Source of the DNA: Govania unica
Lineage (GTDB): Bacteria; Pseudomonadota; Alphaproteobacteria; Sphingomonadales; Govanellaceae
DNA length: 64,000 nucleotides
Assembly (NCBI RefSeq): GCF_027920805.1
Contig: NZ_JANWOI010000001.1
Span: 248,001 to 312,000 of the forward strand
Reading direction: 5' to 3'
The position numbers and the translations under genes were made by a program. Under the pieces are notes generated by a model, which saw only the letters and a program-made list of their open reading frames with translations, was not told where the DNA came from and made no database searches. Positions 46,705 to 55,333 of this stretch are shown piece by piece. Numbering within the stretch: the first letter of the stretch is position 1; each line of letters starts with the position of its first letter.

Positions 46705-47962
46705 GCCCACGGCGGGCGAGCCAGTCGCGCGCTATATGAATCGAGTCTTCCGACACCGCGAAATCTGTGGCGAGCTCTGCGGCGGTGCGATCAGGAGGCG
46801 CTTTCAGCAGCGGCACCAGCGCCACACCGGCGATGCTGAGGATGCCGCGCGGATGGTCGGCGGTGACGATGACCTCGCGCTCCTCGATATAGCCGTCGAT
46901 ATTGGCGGGCATGAGGGCCACCTGCGGCGGCGCGGACAGGGGCGAGGCATGGATCGGCGCGTCATCGGGCCAGTCGCGCCGGGCGCGCCAGAACGGGGCC
47001 TCGGCGAAGCGGGTTTCCATGCGGTAGAAATCACGGCCCATGCGGGCATGACGCAAAAAGGCGTCGCGGGCGCGGGCTTCATGAAAGCGGATGGCGAGGT
47101 CGCGGTCATCGGGCCGGTCGAGCAAGGTCGCGGCTACGGCTGCTGCTGCCCGGGCTCCTCCGATTGCTTCATAAAGTCCATGTCCGGCCAGGGGGTCGAT
47201 GGCAAAGGCGGCGTCACCGATCCGCAGATGATCCGCGCTTGCGAGGTCGGCGGCAAGCACAGCTCCGGCGTCGCGGGCGCGTGGCGGACCTATGGGTGTG
47301 AGCCCGGCAAGCGGGTGGGTGAGCTCCGGACAGTCGGCGAGCCGGGCCTCGAACAGGCGGGTGAGGGAGTGGCGATCCATGTCCTCGGCCTCGGCATCTA
47401 CAATAAGTTGCACTGTGGCCCGGCCGTCGCCGGGAAAAGCCGCCCAGACCCAGCCGAAGGCGGCGGCGGCGAGCAGGGTTTCCCCGTTATGGTTCGCGGC
47501 CCCATTATACTGGCGGACTAGCGCCACCGTGTGCGGTCCGCGTAAGGCGACGGCGCGGCGCGGGGCCTGTCGTCCGCGCGCTTCGATCACCAGCCGGGCT
47601 TGGGGGGTAGCGGTGACACGGGTTTCCTGGATCGTGACACCGGCTGCCCGCGCGTCCTCCAGCAGATGAGCGTCGAAGCGGGCGCGATCCACCAGCGCTT
47701 CCTGATTGTGACGATTGGCCAGTCCGCCCCAATGGGCCGCGCGCGGCAGGGGGCCGCTTGCCATATAGGGCGTGGGGTCGATGCCCGCGCCGCGCAACCG
47801 TTCGATGGCGCGGGGAGCGAGACCTTCGAGATGTTTCGCCTGATGGCCCGGCAGCGTCTGCAACAGCACGTGATATCCGCGCGCGGCGAGATGGCTCGCC
47901 GTGAGCGCGCCCGCTGGGCCGCCGCCTAGAATGGCGATGTCATAGGGAGTTGGATTGCTCAT
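46682..47962 (-). CDS. qhnG: FAD-dependent monooxygenase QhnG (tryptophan hydroxylase of CTQ formation)
   Basis: The N-terminal FAD fold (YDIAILGGGPAGALTASHLA) and the second FAD motif (IGDAAFAIDPLAGHGLYEAI) place it among flavin monooxygenases of the halogenase/geranylgeranyl-reductase group. In Paracoccus, QhnG hydroxylates the QhnC tryptophan to begin CTQ formation. The ATG at 47962 starts just before the FAD fold. It is the only qhn gene on the minus strand and is convergent with qhnE, sharing 23 bases of coding sequence. Confidence 0.88.
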   Translation of the reverse strand: MSNPTPYDIAILGGGPAGALTASHLAARGYHVLLQTLPGHQAKHLEGLAPRAIERLRGAGIDPTPYMASGPLPRAAHWGGLANRHNQEALVDRARFDAHLLEDARAAGVTIQETRVTATPQARLVIEARGRQAPRRAVALRGPHTVALVRQYNGAANHNGETLLAAAAFGWVWAAFPGDGRATVQLIVDAEAEDMDRHSLTRLFEARLADCPELTHPLAGLTPIGPPRARDAGAVLAADLASADHLRIGDAAFAIDPLAGHGLYEAIGGARAAAAVAATLLDRPDDRDLAIRFHEARARDAFLRHARMGRDFYRMETRFAEAPFWRARRDWPDDAPIHASPLSAPPQVALMPANIDGYIEEREVIVTADHPRGILSIAGVALVPLLKAPPDRTAAELATDFAVSEDSIHIARDWLARRGLSAVPAR

Positions 47963-48056
47963 GGCGGGCAGTCTACATGAGGATGCAGTGACTTGCACTT
48001 CTGGGGTCACCCGACGACAATGCGGCTTTGAAGACTGGTTTATCGAAAGGTTTTTT

Positions 48057-49337
48057 GTGTCCGCCTTGGTTCGTCTGTTGAAATCCCGCCGGTTTGGGCC
48101 GTTGTTCGCCACGCAATTTCTCGGGGCGTTCAATGACAATATCTATAAAAACGCCATCGTCATTCTGATCGCTTATCGTCTCGGTGCGGAAAGCGGCTTG
48201 CCTGCGCATCTTCTGGTAACGCTGGCGGCGGGGATTTTCATTCTGCCGTTTTTCCTGCTGTCGGCGACGGCGGGGGAGCTTGCGGATCGCGAGGACAAGG
48301 CGCGGCTCATTCGCTGGGTCAAGCTTGCGGAAATCGTCATCATGGCTCTTGGCGGGGTGGCGTTCTGGTTGGCCGATGTCTGGCTGCTGCTTGCGGTGCT
48401 GTTTCTGATGGGCGTGCATTCGGCGTTTTTCGGGCCGCTCAAATACGGCATCCTGCCGGATCATGTGGGGCGCGACGATCTGGTGCCGGCGAACGGGCTG
48501 ATCGAGGCCTCGACATTTATCGCCATCATCGGCGGCACACTGCTTGGCGGCATTCTTGTGCTTGAGGCGGGCGGGCTCAGGTTGGTGCCGGGGCTTTGTG
48601 TCCTGGTGGCGATCATCGGCTATATGGCGAGCCGGAGCATTCCGGCAGCATTGCCACAGGCAGAGGGCGGCAAGCTGTCCGGCAATATCTTTGTGGCGAG
48701 CGGGCGGATCCTGCGGGCGTCGTTCCGCGATCCGGCGATCCGCATGTCCATTCTGGCCATTTCCTGGTTCTGGTTCGTGGGCGCAAGCTGGCTCGCGCAG
48801 GTGCCCAATCTGGCCAAAGGAACGTTTGCTGCCGACGAGACGGTGGCGGTGCTGTTTTTGGTGCTGTTCGCGGTCGGCATTGCCGTGGGCTCGCTGCTGG
48901 CGGCTGGGATTTTGCGCGGCCGGGTTCGCGTTGGCTTCGCGGCCGTGTCGGCGGGGGCGCTTGGGGTTCTGTCCCTCGGCTTGCCTTGGGCTATGGGACT
49001 TGTCCCGGCGGGGTCAGCGGACCTGCGCTCGGCGGCGGAGTTTCTCGCCGCTCCCGGCGGTGGGATCGTTGCGGTTTTGCTGACGCTTGTGGCGGTGGCG
49101 GGCGGGGCTTTCGCCGTGCCGCTTTATGCGCTGATCCAGACGCGGGCCCCGGATGGGGAGCGGGCTCGGGTCATTGCCGCACTCAATATAGTGAACGCGG
49201 CGGCCATGGTGCTGTCGGCGGTGGCGAGCGCCGTGGCGCTGGCGCTTGGCGCGACCGTGGCCGAAATTTTGATGGCGGCGGGGGCCACGGGTCTTCTGGT
49301 GATGCTGCTGCTGTGGCGGGCCTCACGCGCCGCGTGA
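48057..49337 (+). CDS. MFS transporter, LplT-like (lysophospholipid transporter group)
   Basis: Twelve predicted helices; the N-terminus FGPLFATQFLGAFNDNIYKNAI and HSAFFGPLKYGILPDHV are characteristic of LplT and of the MFS half of fused acyltransferase-transporter proteins. These flip lysophospholipids across the inner membrane for reacylation. No acyltransferase domain is attached here, though a plsC gene lies 9 kb away. The GTG at 48057 has GAAAGG six bases upstream; the longer frame from 47955 overlaps qhnG and is rejected. The final 15 bases overlap the convergent thioredoxin gene. Confidence 0.87.
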   Translation: MSALVRLLKSRRFGPLFATQFLGAFNDNIYKNAIVILIAYRLGAESGLPAHLLVTLAAGIFILPFFLLSATAGELADREDKARLIRWVKLAEIVIMALGGVAFWLADVWLLLAVLFLMGVHSAFFGPLKYGILPDHVGRDDLVPANGLIEASTFIAIIGGTLLGGILVLEAGGLRLVPGLCVLVAIIGYMASRSIPAALPQAEGGKLSGNIFVASGRILRASFRDPAIRMSILAISWFWFVGASWLAQVPNLAKGTFAADETVAVLFLVLFAVGIAVGSLLAAGILRGRVRVGFAAVSAGALGVLSLGLPWAMGLVPAGSADLRSAAEFLAAPGGGIVAVLLTLVAVAGGAFAVPLYALIQTRAPDGERARVIAALNIVNAAAMVLSAVASAVALALGATVAEILMAAGATGLLVMLLLWRASRAA

Positions 49338-49967
49338 GGCGTGGGCCCGTTCGATGGTGGCGCGAATCACCCGTTGCGCATCGGCGGAGGCCCATTCGGC
49401 GGGGCCGATAAAGCGGGCGATTTCATAGCCTTCATGATCGACCAGCAGGGTCACCGGCAGGCCATAGATATTGAGCGCCCGAGCCGCGCGTGACGATGAA
49501 TCGATATAAAGCGGCAAGGATTTGATGCCGGTTTCGGTGAAGAATTTGGCCGCGACGCTGCGTCCGCCACGATCGATGGAAATCGGCACCACCGCGAAAT
49601 CGGGTCCGCCAAGCGTGCCTTGGAGGGTGTCGAGGGCGGGCATTTCATGGCGGCAGGGCGCGCACCAGGTAGCCCAGAAATTGATCAGCAGAACCTTGCC
49701 CTTAAGGTCCGGCAGAGCGATCTGGCGGCCGTTGTCGTCTTCGATCGTGACCATGGGCAGGGCGGCAGCCGGATTGGCCGGGGCGAGCTTCTGCATCTCG
49801 CCGACCGCGAACTCTTGCAGCCAGACGGTGTTTGGCGTATTCGGAGCGGAGGCGTTCGTGACGGTGTCAGGGGCCTGGGGCTCCGGTTCCGGGACTTTCA
49901 GCACCAGAGCGGCGGCTACCGCTAGGAGAATGATGGTGGCGGTCAGAAGCGCAACAAGACGGGTCAT
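49323..49967 (-). CDS. tlpA: TlpA-like periplasmic thioredoxin, membrane-anchored
   Basis: An N-terminal membrane anchor (LVALLTATIILLAVAAALVL) is followed by a Pro-rich linker and a thioredoxin fold with the redox pair WCAPC (Cys102, Cys105), the INFWATWC strand and a cis-Pro in YGLPVTLLVD. TlpA and ResA-type proteins keep apocytochrome or copper-binding cysteines reduced in the periplasm, which suits an organism with several c-type cytochromes. Divergent location from argH is typical in alphaproteobacteria. Confidence 0.9.
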   Translation of the reverse strand: MTRLVALLTATIILLAVAAALVLKVPEPEPQAPDTVTNASAPNTPNTVWLQEFAVGEMQKLAPANPAAALPMVTIEDDNGRQIALPDLKGKVLLINFWATWCAPCRHEMPALDTLQGTLGGPDFAVVPISIDRGGRSVAAKFFTETGIKSLPLYIDSSSRAARALNIYGLPVTLLVDHEGYEIARFIGPAEWASADAQRVIRATIERAHASRGA

Positions 49968-50027
49968 GGCAACTCGCTAGGCTCTCAATATGGCCCGGTT
50001 GGGCCTTTTCGATAGTGGAATGTGACC

Positions 50028-51515
50028 ATGACGACCAGGAAAGGCAAGGCGCAAACTGCCAGCGCTGCCAAACAAGCCCCGAAAGCCGCCGCAAAGTCCG
50101 TGGCGAAAAAGCCCGTGAAAGCGGCCAAAGGCAGTGCCGCCAACGCGCTATGGGGTGGCCGGTTCGAGGCCGGTCCGGCCGACATCATGGAAAAGATCAA
50201 CGCCTCCATCGGCTTCGATCAGAAGCTGTTTGCACAGGACATTGCCGGATCGCGCGCTCATTGCCGCATGCTGGTCGCGCAAAAGATCCTGACCGCCAAG
50301 GATGGCAAAGCGATTCTGAAGGGGCTTGATCAGGTCGAAGCGGAAATCCGCGCCGGCAAAATGGTCTTCGACCCTAAGCTCGAAGACATCCATATGCATG
50401 TGGAGTCGCGGCTGAAGGAAATTATTGGCGACGCCGCCGGGCGGCTGCATACCGCGCGCTCGCGCAACGACCAGGTGGCGACCGATTTCAAGCTTTGGGT
50501 GCGGGACGCCATCGACGCCATCGACGCGGCGCTGCTGGAGTATCAGCGTGCGCTGCTGGATCGGGCGGAAGATTATGCCGATACCGTCATGCCCGGATTC
50601 ACCCATTTGCAGGCGGCGCAGCCGGTGACCTTTGGGCATCATCTGATGGCCTATTATGAAATGGCCGCGCGCGATCGCGGACGGTTTCAGGATTGCCGCC
50701 GCCGTTTGAACGAATCCCCGCTTGGCTCGGCGGCGCTTGCGGGCACGTCCTTTCCACTTGACCGCGCCATGACCGCGAAAGATCTTGGCTTCGATCGTCC
50801 GACGGCCAATTCGCTCGATGGCGTGTCGGATCGTGACTTTGCGCTGGAATTTCTGGCGGCGGCCTCCATCGCGGCGGTACATTTCTCGCGTCTAGCCGAA
50901 GAAATCGTGATCTGGTCGAGCGCACAGTTCCGCTTTATCACTTTGACCGACGCCTTCACCACCGGCTCGTCGATCATGCCGCAGAAACGCAATCCTGATG
51001 CCGCTGAACTCAGCCGTGCCAAATCGGGTCGGGTGATCGGGGCGCTCAACAGCCTGCTGATTGTCATGAAGGGCCTGCCGCTCGCCTATTCGAAAGACAT
51101 GCAGGAAGATAAAGAAGCGACCTTCGATGCGGCGAACGCGTTGTCGCTGACCATCACGGCGATCACCGGCATGATCCGTGATCTGAAGGCCAATACCGAA
51201 GTCTTGGCCGCGGCCGCGGGCGTCGGGTTCACCACGGCCACGGATCTGGCCGACTGGTTGGTGCAGGCGCTGAACATGCCGTTCCGTCAGGCCCATCATG
51301 TGACCGGGACTTTGGTCAAGATGGCTGAAACCAAGGGCTGCGATCTTGAGGATCTGAGCCTAGCCGAAATGCAGACGGTGGAGCCCAAGATCAACAAAGA
51401 GGTCTTCAAACGTCTGGGTGTGCAGAATTCGGTTAAAAGCCGCACGAGTTTTGGCGGCACCGCCCCTGTGCGCGTCCGTGAGTCTGTTCGACGCGCCAAA
51501 AAAGGTCTCAAATGA
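50028..51515 (+). CDS. argH: Argininosuccinate lyase with Lys/Ala-rich N-terminal extension
   Basis: The enzyme releases arginine and fumarate from argininosuccinate. Core motifs are LWGGRFE at the start of the catalytic domain, [11 protein letters not shown], the [12 protein letters not shown] region and the superfamily signature [12 protein letters not shown]. The catalytic domain begins near residue 40; the preceding tail is rich in Lys, Ala and Thr with repeated AK and KP steps, which is absent from most ArgH proteins and looks disordered. The ATG at 50028 may be correct because the tail is encoded in frame without another start that has a better ribosome-binding site. Confidence 0.95.
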   Translation: MTTRKGKAQTASAAKQAPKAAAKSVAKKPVKAAKGSAANALWGGRFEAGPADIMEKINASIGFDQKLFAQDIAGSRAHCRMLVAQKILTAKDGKAILKGLDQVEAEIRAGKMVFDPKLEDIHMHVESRLKEIIGDAAGRLHTARSRNDQVATDFKLWVRDAIDAIDAALLEYQRALLDRAEDYADTVMPGFTHLQAAQPVTFGHHLMAYYEMAARDRGRFQDCRRRLNESPLGSAALAGTSFPLDRAMTAKDLGFDRPTANSLDGVSDRDFALEFLAAASIAAVHFSRLAEEIVIWSSAQFRFITLTDAFTTGSSIMPQKRNPDAAELSRAKSGRVIGALNSLLIVMKGLPLAYSKDMQEDKEATFDAANALSLTITAITGMIRDLKANTEVLAAAAGVGFTTATDLADWLVQALNMPFRQAHHVTGTLVKMAETKGCDLEDLSLAEMQTVEPKINKEVFKRLGVQNSVKSRTSFGGTAPVRVRESVRRAKKGLK

Positions 51516-51640
51516 TGCGCAGCATGCTTGTGGTTATGGCGGTGACGATGGTGCTTGCCGCCTGCGGTAAAAAAGCTGAACCCGTGCCGCCGCCCGGTTA
51601 TGTGAAACCGACACCGGCGACCGAGCAGCAACAGAAATAA
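51515..51640 (+). CDS. lptM: LptM-like small lipoprotein
   Basis: The 41-residue product starts [17 protein letters not shown], with lipobox LAAC (Cys17), then GKKAEPVPPPGYVKP. The short lipoprotein with CGKK and a Pro-rich tail, between argH and lysA, fits the LPAM_2/YifL family; YifL of E. coli is LptM, which assists maturation of the LPS-transport translocon LptD. The ATG at 51515 shares one base with the argH stop. It is 10 bases upstream of lysA in the same operon. Recognition depends mainly on position and lipobox. Confidence 0.78.
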   Translation: MRSMLVVMAVTMVLAACGKKAEPVPPPGYVKPTPATEQQQK

Positions 51641-51650
51641 GGCGGGCGAT

Positions 51651-52916
51651 ATGCATCATTTTTCCTATAAACATGGCGTTCTCCATGCCGAGGACGTGTC
51701 GCTTCCGGCCATCGCCGAAGCTGTGGGCACGCCGTTCTATTGTTATTCGACAGCCACGCTCACCCGTCATTACGAAGTCTTTACGGGCGCGCTTCATGGC
51801 CTTGATGCGCTGGTCTGTTATGCCGTCAAGGCCAACAGCAATGTGGCGGTGATCCGCACGCTGGCCGCCCTTGGCGCGGGCGCCGACGTGGTCTCGGTGG
51901 GCGAGCTGAAACGTGCGCTTGCGGCGGGTGTGCCGCCGGAACGCATCGTGTTCTCCGGCGTCGGCAAGGAGCGCGCCGAAATGGTGGCGGCGCTTGAAAT
52001 CGGCATCCATCAGTTCAATGTGGAATCCGAACCGGAACTTGAACTGCTGAGCGAAGTGGCCTCGGCCATGGGCAAGCTGGCGCCAATCGCCATCCGCATC
52101 AATCCTGATGTGGATGCGAAGACCCACGCCAAGATCTCGACCGGCAAAAAAGAAAACAAGTTCGGCATTCCGTGGGAACGGGCGCGCAGCATTTATGGCC
52201 GCGCCGCGCAGCTTCCGGGCATCAAGGTGGTGGGCGCGGACGTGCATATCGGGTCGCAACTGACCGATCTCGCGCCGTTCCGGGAAGCCTTTTCCCGCGT
52301 GGCCGAACTGGTGCGCGATCTGCGCGCCGATGGCCATGACATTCGCCGTCTCGATCTTGGCGGTGGTCTTGGCATTCCTTATGAGCAGGACAGCCCGCCG
52401 CCGCCGCATCCCGACCGCTATGGCGAAGTGATCCGCGATGTGGTCGGCGATCTCGATTGCGAAATCATTCTGGAGCCCGGACGCCTTCTGGTGGGCAATG
52501 CGGGGGTGCTGATGTCCAAGGTGATTTATGTCAAGGAAGGCGAGGCGCGCAAATTCGTCATTCTTGACGCCGCCATGAATGATCTCATCCGCCCGAGCCT
52601 TTATGACGCCCATCATGACATTATCCCGGTGACGGAATATCCGGCGGATGCTCATCTGATGCTGGCCGATATTGTCGGTCCGGTCTGCGAGACCGGCGAC
52701 GTGTTCGGCAAGGCGCGTCTGGTGCCGGATTTGGCCGCGGGGGATTGTGTTGCTATCCTGTCCGCGGGCGCTTATGGAGCGGTCATGGCGTCGACCTATA
52801 ACACCCGTCCGTTGATCCCCGAAGTGCTTGTCCATGGCGACCGCTTCGCGGTGGTGCGGCGGCGGGTGACGGCCGAAGATTTGATCGCTTTGGAAGACAA
52901 GCCTGATTGGCAATAA
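51651..52916 (+). CDS. lysA: Diaminopimelate decarboxylase
   Basis: The PLP enzyme makes lysine from meso-diaminopimelate. The PLP Lys is in CYAVKANSN, followed by the glycine-rich LDLGGGLGIPY phosphate-binding loop, HIGSQ, EPGRLLVGNAG, and the catalytic Cys in GPVCETGDVF. Length (421 residues) is typical. GGCGGGCG precedes the ATG; the gene follows lptM by 10 bases, so argH-lptM-lysA form an operon. Confidence 0.96.
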   Translation: MHHFSYKHGVLHAEDVSLPAIAEAVGTPFYCYSTATLTRHYEVFTGALHGLDALVCYAVKANSNVAVIRTLAALGAGADVVSVGELKRALAAGVPPERIVFSGVGKERAEMVAALEIGIHQFNVESEPELELLSEVASAMGKLAPIAIRINPDVDAKTHAKISTGKKENKFGIPWERARSIYGRAAQLPGIKVVGADVHIGSQLTDLAPFREAFSRVAELVRDLRADGHDIRRLDLGGGLGIPYEQDSPPPPHPDRYGEVIRDVVGDLDCEIILEPGRLLVGNAGVLMSKVIYVKEGEARKFVILDAAMNDLIRPSLYDAHHDIIPVTEYPADAHLMLADIVGPVCETGDVFGKARLVPDLAAGDCVAILSAGAYGAVMASTYNTRPLIPEVLVHGDRFAVVRRRVTAEDLIALEDKPDWQ

Positions 52917-52917
52917 C

Positions 52918-52962
52918 GACAGCGTAGCTGTCAGGACAATAGCGACGGCGTAGCTGTCAGGA
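52918..52962. repeat. 26-bp tandem duplication carrying a Shine-Dalgarno sequence
   Basis: A 19-base unit, GAC-R-GCGTAGCTGTCAGGA, occurs at 52918-52936 and 52944-52962 with one difference and a 26-base period. The first copy contains the perfect hairpin GACAGC-GTA-GCTGTC. The second copy ends in AGGAG (52959-52963), placed 7 bases before the CTG at 52971. Confidence 0.8.
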
Positions 52963-52970
52963 GACCCGTT

Positions 52971-54956
52971 CTGAACGATCCCCTTCCCCACGCGCGGACA
53001 CGTATTCTCGAAGCACGCACCGGGCCTCGGGCGGCGCTTGCCGTGCTGTTGCCGGTTGTGGGGGTGGTTCTGGGTTATATCGCCCTGTCGCTGCTCGATC
53101 TCTGGAGCCAGGTGCCGCCGCTTGTGCATCTTCTGCTGTTCATCTGCCTAGTGGTGGTGGTGGTCGGCGGGGTGATTGCGGCGATTGAGGCCTGGCGACG
53201 CAACCGGGAATCGGATCATGTGCATTGGGGCCGCTATCTTTTGCTGCTGCCGGTTTTGATCATCGCCCTGTTTCTGGCCGGGACCGACTGGGAACGGCGC
53301 TTGGTGATGGCTTTCCAGCCGGGCCAGCTGTTCCCGCCGCCGCAGATGCAGATCACGGCTGTCATTACACCGCCTGCCTATACGCATCTTGAACCGCTGC
53401 GCTTGCCGATCTCGAACAGTCGGTCTGCGGCGCCTTTGAAGGTTCCGGCCGGATCGGTGTTGCGGGTCGAGGTGCAGGAGACGCGCTGGCCGCCTTTGCT
53501 GGCCTGGGGCAAAAATACGGTGGTGTTGCGGCCCGAAGCCAATGGCGGCTATGCCATCGAAGGTGAATTGAAGGCCGACGGCAAGGTGCGTCTGACCTAT
53601 GCCGGGAAAACCCTGGTGCGCTGGCAGGTCGATGTGGTGCCGGACAAGGCGCCGACCCTGCGCTTTACAGCGCCGCCCGGGGTGACGGCACGGCACAGCC
53701 TGCGGCTCAGCATCGATGCGGAGGATGATCATGGCATCGAATTCCTGGCGCTCAAACTGAAGCGCGCCGATGGCTCGGGCGTCGATCATCTGGTCGAGTT
53801 GCCGGCCTGGGGCACGCCTGTGATCAAGGAAACCATCTACCGTGACCTGACGGCGGATTCGCTTGCGGGGCAGGAGGTGATCCTGCAACTGGTGGCGCTT
53901 GATGGCTTGTCGCAGGAGGCGGTGACGCCGCCGGTGACCATGACGCTGCCAAAGCGGCAGTTCCACAATCCGTTGTCGCTGTCACTGGTCGCCATCCGCG
54001 CCGGATTGTTGACCGGCGAGGACGATGATGTGGCTCAGGCGGTGCGGCGTTTGCGCCTGTTGAGTGAACAGCCGCTTGTGACCTCGGACGCCACGGTGCA
54101 TCTCGGGCTGCGGTCGGCTTATCTTCGTCTCAAATCAAGCTACAGCGAGGAAGACCGCGAGGAAGTGGCGAACCTCATGTGGGATCTTGCGCTCAGGGCC
54201 GAGGATGGCGGGCGCAGCATGACGGAAAACGACCTGATCGACGCGCTCGACGCTTGTCTGACGCTGGTGCGGCGGCAGGCCGACCCTGAGCAGGTGCAGG
54301 GCGCGCTCGGCAGTCTCGCCGAAGCGTTCAGCAGTTATGGCCGCGCCCGGGTGACCGGGGCTGGTAAAATGGGCAAGGACGCCGACGCCATCGATTGGGA
54401 GGCGTTGCGGCGGCTGTTCCTGCGCTTGAACGATCTGACGATGGCGGGTGACTATGACGCGCTGGCCGGTCAGCTCGTCAGCCTGCGGGCGGGACTTGAG
54501 GAGCAACCGGCCTTGCTGTCGGCCAATGCCTATCGGTATTTCGTGGTGGCGAGCTATGCACGCCGGGTGATCGATGAAGTTGAACGCCAGCAGGAACATG
54601 TGGCAGCGCGCAGCCGTGATAATAGCGCCCAACCGATGGTGCTTGCGGCCGATCAGACGGCGCTCAGAAATGCGCTAGGCGATCTGATTACGCAGCTTGC
54701 CCGGGCCGGGATGCCGGATACCAATCTGTTCCATAAGTTGCAGGGGGACATGGATCGGGCGATCACAGCGTTCACGAACGGCACGCCGGAAGCCATAGCT
54801 GACACGCAAACTCAGGTGGCGCAGTCCCTGAAGGCGGCTATGGCATCGCTTGATGCCTTCCCATCGCCGCTCGCCCCCGATGCCGAGGGGAAATATCACG
54901 ACCCGCTTGGCCGCCCGCTGCCGCCGGGTCTGGACATTGTGAAGGGGCGGGACTGA
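52971..54956 (+). CDS. TIGR02302/DUF4175 membrane protein, probable CTG start
   Basis: The protein has two or three N-terminal membrane helices (around LLPVVGVVLGYIALSLLDLW and LLLLPVLIIALFLA), then a long soluble part with the VITPPAYT segment typical of this alphaproteobacterial family. Function is unknown. The only conventional start near the N-terminus is GTG at 53043, but it lies at the edge of the first helix with no ribosome-binding site. The frame is open back to the lysA stop, and CTG at 52971 has AGGAG seven bases upstream and would add NDPLPHARTRILEARTG, a family-like basic leader. Confidence 0.82.
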   Translation: MNDPLPHARTRILEARTGPRAALAVLLPVVGVVLGYIALSLLDLWSQVPPLVHLLLFICLVVVVVGGVIAAIEAWRRNRESDHVHWGRYLLLLPVLIIALFLAGTDWERRLVMAFQPGQLFPPPQMQITAVITPPAYTHLEPLRLPISNSRSAAPLKVPAGSVLRVEVQETRWPPLLAWGKNTVVLRPEANGGYAIEGELKADGKVRLTYAGKTLVRWQVDVVPDKAPTLRFTAPPGVTARHSLRLSIDAEDDHGIEFLALKLKRADGSGVDHLVELPAWGTPVIKETIYRDLTADSLAGQEVILQLVALDGLSQEAVTPPVTMTLPKRQFHNPLSLSLVAIRAGLLTGEDDDVAQAVRRLRLLSEQPLVTSDATVHLGLRSAYLRLKSSYSEEDREEVANLMWDLALRAEDGGRSMTENDLIDALDACLTLVRRQADPEQVQGALGSLAEAFSSYGRARVTGAGKMGKDADAIDWEALRRLFLRLNDLTMAGDYDALAGQLVSLRAGLEEQPALLSANAYRYFVVASYARRVIDEVERQQEHVAARSRDNSAQPMVLAADQTALRNALGDLITQLARAGMPDTNLFHKLQGDMDRAITAFTNGTPEAIADTQTQVAQSLKAAMASLDAFPSPLAPDAEGKYHDPLGRPLPPGLDIVKGRD

Positions 54957-54961
54957 AAGTC

Positions 54962-55333
54962 CTAATCCGCGTCCCGGGCATCGAGCGCGGCTTGGATGAT
55001 CTGGCCGATCTCGTCGAGCGAGAACGGTTTCGAGACCACGTCGTGGACCAGTTCCTCAAGATTATGGGCGCGTTGCTTTTCCGCCGCATAGCCGGTCATG
55101 AGCACAACCGGCATGCCCGGCCATTCGCTGGATGCTTTAAGCGCGAGGGCGATGCCGTCCATGACTGGCATGACGATATCAGTCAGCAACAGATCAAAAG
55201 ATTCGTCATGGAGGGCCTGCAGGGCCGCGCCGCCATCGGCGACGGCGCGCACGCTATGGCCGAAATGTTCAAGCGCGCGGCTCACAAAAATGCGCACGGG
55301 TTCTTCGTCTTCGGCAATCAGGATGCGGGCCAT
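54962..55333 (-). CDS. cpdR: Single-domain response regulator, CpdR-like
   Basis: The 123-residue receiver domain has acidic residues in AEDEEP, the phospho-acceptor Asp in LLLTDIVMPVMDG, Thr in LMTGYA and Lys in VVSKPF; no output domain is attached. The sequence, especially LLTDIVMPVMDGIALAL and the short acidic C-terminus, resembles CpdR, which in Caulobacter directs ClpXP proteolysis in the cell cycle when unphosphorylated. Its ATG overlaps the stop of the zinc-ribbon gene by one base. Assignment to CpdR over another single receiver is likely but not certain. Confidence 0.85.
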   Translation of the reverse strand: MARILIAEDEEPVRIFVSRALEHFGHSVRAVADGGAALQALHDESFDLLLTDIVMPVMDGIALALKASSEWPGMPVVLMTGYAAEKQRAHNLEELVHDVVSKPFSLDEIGQIIQAALDARDAD

